The position numbers and the translations under genes are program-made. Under the pieces are notes generated by a model that saw only the letters and a program-made list of their open reading frames with translations, was not told the origin of the DNA and searched no databases. 5,721 bases of DNA from JANWHF01 sp036276235 (GTDB lineage: Bacteria > Planctomycetota > Phycisphaerae > Tepidisphaerales > Tepidisphaeraceae), in assembly GCA_036276235.1 (NCBI GenBank), contig DATBDZ010000305.1, positions 1-5,721 of the forward strand. The letters run 5' to 3'. Of this stretch, positions 4,369 to 5,721 are shown in pieces (position 1 is the first letter of the stretch; the number at the start of each line of letters is the position of its first letter).

Positions 4369-5721
4369 CTACACATGCGTCGGCGATCGCAGCGCATCCA
4401 ATACGCTGCTCTTCGCATCCGCCTCGCCCGGTTTAGCGAGTCTTCCTAATTCCGCTTCCACCTGCTCGCGGGCTCGATCCTGTTTGGGATAGCGCACTTC
4501 GCGGTAGCCGGTCACTTGTTGCGGGGAATTCAGTGCTGCGAGCGCCTGCTGATAACCGGTATCTGTGCTGAGGTTGACTCGATCGAGCAGCGCCGCGTAC
4601 CAGTCGCGGAAGGCAGTCTCGCGCTCGTGCCAGCGGGGGAGTTTGCGTAAGACCTTCGCGTGGCTCATCAGCTTTAGTTGCCAGTCGCGGGTGGTGATGT
4701 TCAAGCGGACGCGGAAGCGGCCGAGGTTGAGCTCGGGCTTGGTGTGATGGCGGTAGACGATGCGGTCGCCGTTGGAGACATCGACTCCATACTTGATGAT
4801 GTCGCGATGCTTTTTCTCGTAGCGCGTCAGCAGGTATGAGACGTACATCTCGTCCTTGATGAGCATGACTTTTGCGAGATTCCAGATTGCCGCGATCGTG
4901 GCGGCGAAGCCGCGCTCGCCGGAGTCGCGGCGATAGACAGATCGCACGCGGTCGGCGTAGCTCTTGGCATACGCGTAATCCTGATATTGCATCAGATCGT
5001 AAATGCGCAGCGCCAGATCAAACTTGGCGGCTTCGGGAAGATCGCGCATCTGCTTCATCGCGCCCTGCACCATGCGCTCGAAGCGAATGGCCATCGCGCG
5101 GCCGAAGAGGCGCGTCTTGCGGAGGATGCGCACCTTGTTGGTCACAAGCTGGTCCCACGTCTGCGGCTCCGGCTTGCGCGGCAACGCCCGCGGCTCCAAA
5201 GCCAGCTTGCGGCCGATGTTGAACGCCTTCAGATTCTTGCGGTGATCGCGGCGGATCGAATCCTTGATCGCCCACGCGATGCTGTGTGCCGATACCGGGA
5301 TCAACCCAAGCTGATACGCGACTCCGAGCATCATCAGGTTGGCGTACAGCTTGCTGCCCAGACGCTGCTCGCACAGCTCGGAAAGATTTTGCGCGAACGA
5401 ATGCTCCGGCCGGCAATGGTCGAAGATTTCCTCGCGCAGTGCCTCAGGGTCAAAATCATCCTTGCCCAGCAGCGTGTAAACGGTCGGCTGGCGATATGTA
5501 TTAAGCACGGCACAGGTGCGATCCGACGCGGCGACGCGGAAGCTGTCGCGCGGATCAATCGCCCGCGCGGCTTCCAGGATGTCGATGCCAAGCAGCAGGT
5601 CGGCTTTGCCGTAGGGGATCATGCCTGTAGTAGGGTTCAGGGTTCGGGGTTCAGGGTTCAGGGGGGAGGGGGAATGCTGAATGCTGTATGCTGAATGCTG
5701 ATTGGCAGAACCAGGACTGTT
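4369..5721 (-). CDS. C-terminal part of a fused indolepyruvate (2-oxoacid):ferredoxin oxidoreductase, running off the window
   Basis: Part of a large thiamine-diphosphate enzyme that oxidatively decarboxylates aryl or other 2-oxoacids to acyl-CoA with ferredoxin as acceptor. From Met at 5622, residues 1-140 are the rear of the gamma domain (IPYGKADLLLGIDILEAAR; KLYANLMMLGVAYQLGLIPV; LKAFNIGRKLA). Residues about 155-390 are the DUF6537 C-terminal domain of fused enzymes (LVTNKVRILRKTRLFGRAMA, YAYAKSYADRV, LIKDEMYVSYLLT, DRIVYRHHTKPEL, VTGYREVRY). The front of the gamma domain, the TPP domains and the ferredoxin segment are not visible; a full-length fused protein has over 1000 residues. The ATG at 5622 has no Shine-Dalgarno sequence, and the frame is open upstream through heptamer repeats to the window edge, so I treat it as partial. 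Which 2-oxoacid it uses cannot be told. Confidence 0.85.
   Translation of the reverse strand, partial: NSPGSANQHSAYSIQHSPSPLNPEPRTLNPTTGMIPYGKADLLLGIDILEAARAIDPRDSFRVAASDRTCAVLNTYRQPTVYTLLGKDDFDPEALREEIFDHCRPEHSFAQNLSELCEQRLGSKLYANLMMLGVAYQLGLIPVSAHSIAWAIKDSIRRDHRKNLKAFNIGRKLALEPRALPRKPEPQTWDQLVTNKVRILRKTRLFGRAMAIRFERMVQGAMKQMRDLPEAAKFDLALRIYDLMQYQDYAYAKSYADRVRSVYRRDSGERGFAATIAAIWNLAKVMLIKDEMYVSYLLTRYEKKHRDIIKYGVDVSNGDRIVYRHHTKPELNLGRFRVRLNITTRDWQLKLMSHAKVLRKLPRWHERETAFRDWYAALLDRVNLSTDTGYQQALAALNSPQQVTGYREVRYPKQDRAREQVEAELGRLAKPGEADAKSSVLDALRSPTHV
5633..5660. repeat. Heptamer array (GGGTTCA)4
   Basis: Four tandem 7-nt units on the plus strand: GGGTTCA, GGGTTCG, GGGTTCA, GGGTTCA. A G-rich linker (5661-5672) joins it to the AATGCTG array. 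In the oxidoreductase frame it reads N-P and E-P rich peptide without stops. Confidence 0.85.
5673..5700. repeat. Heptamer array (AATGCTG)4, the reverse of the CAGCATT family
   Basis: Four tandem units: AATGCTG, AATGCTG, TATGCTG, AATGCTG. This is the reverse complement of the CAGCATT unit at 1331-1386, so the same repeat family occurs twice in the window, about 4.3 kb apart and in opposite orientation. Both copies border a run of G (or C on the other strand). Confidence 0.85.

Noticed and set aside
4987..5694. 235-codon plus-strand open frame opposite the oxidoreductase
   Set aside because: Antisense to conserved gamma and DUF6537 domain sequence, and it ends in the repeat arrays.

Overview
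The window is a GC-rich bacterial chromosome segment. A planctomycete-like (for example Phycisphaerae-type) bacterium is my best guess, based on a nusB-ftsY gene pair, a DUF6924-type protein, a short FtsY without an acidic domain, and intergenic spaces packed with 7-nt tandem repeats. This is an inference from gene content; no 16S gene or other marker is present.

Layout. Positions 1-124 are the 3' end of a group II intron, with a textbook domain V and a domain VI carrying a bulged branch-point adenosine. The maturase/RT and the 5' part lie outside the window. A small sigma-region-4-like helix-turn-helix gene (131-388, +) follows within a few bases. Positions 389-892 hold no credible gene but are rich in short repeats and inverted repeats, including a possible H-type pseudoknot. 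On the minus strand come nusB (2845-2411), ftsY (2320-1391) and a DUF6924-like gene (1306-893). The spacers between these genes are almost entirely heptamer arrays. Between nusB and ftsY two opposed arrays form a 30-bp stem. Divergent from nusB is an unrecognised 203-aa gene (2910-3521, +). The two genes face away from each other across a 64-bp spacer that could hold overlapping promoters giving nearly leaderless mRNAs.

The right half reads entirely on the minus strand. It holds the C-terminal part of a large fused indolepyruvate/2-oxoacid:ferredoxin oxidoreductase (4369 to the window edge), a 139-aa protein with a BamE/SmpA-like motif (4336-3917), and a DUF433 protein (3858-3535). The oxidoreductase reading frame stays open from its conserved gamma-domain segment through two heptamer arrays (5633-5700) to the edge, so the repeats may be an in-frame insertion in the protein.

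How it works together. NusB (rRNA antitermination) and FtsY (signal-recognition-particle receptor) are housekeeping genes that probably share a transcript. The oxidoreductase is a metabolic enzyme; the two small genes downstream of it may be co-transcribed, with a possible internal promoter before the DUF433 gene. I see no complete defence or mobile system. The most unusual signals are the period-7 repeat families placed in nearly every spacer, the hairpin they build between nusB and ftsY, and their likely intrusion into the oxidoreductase gene.
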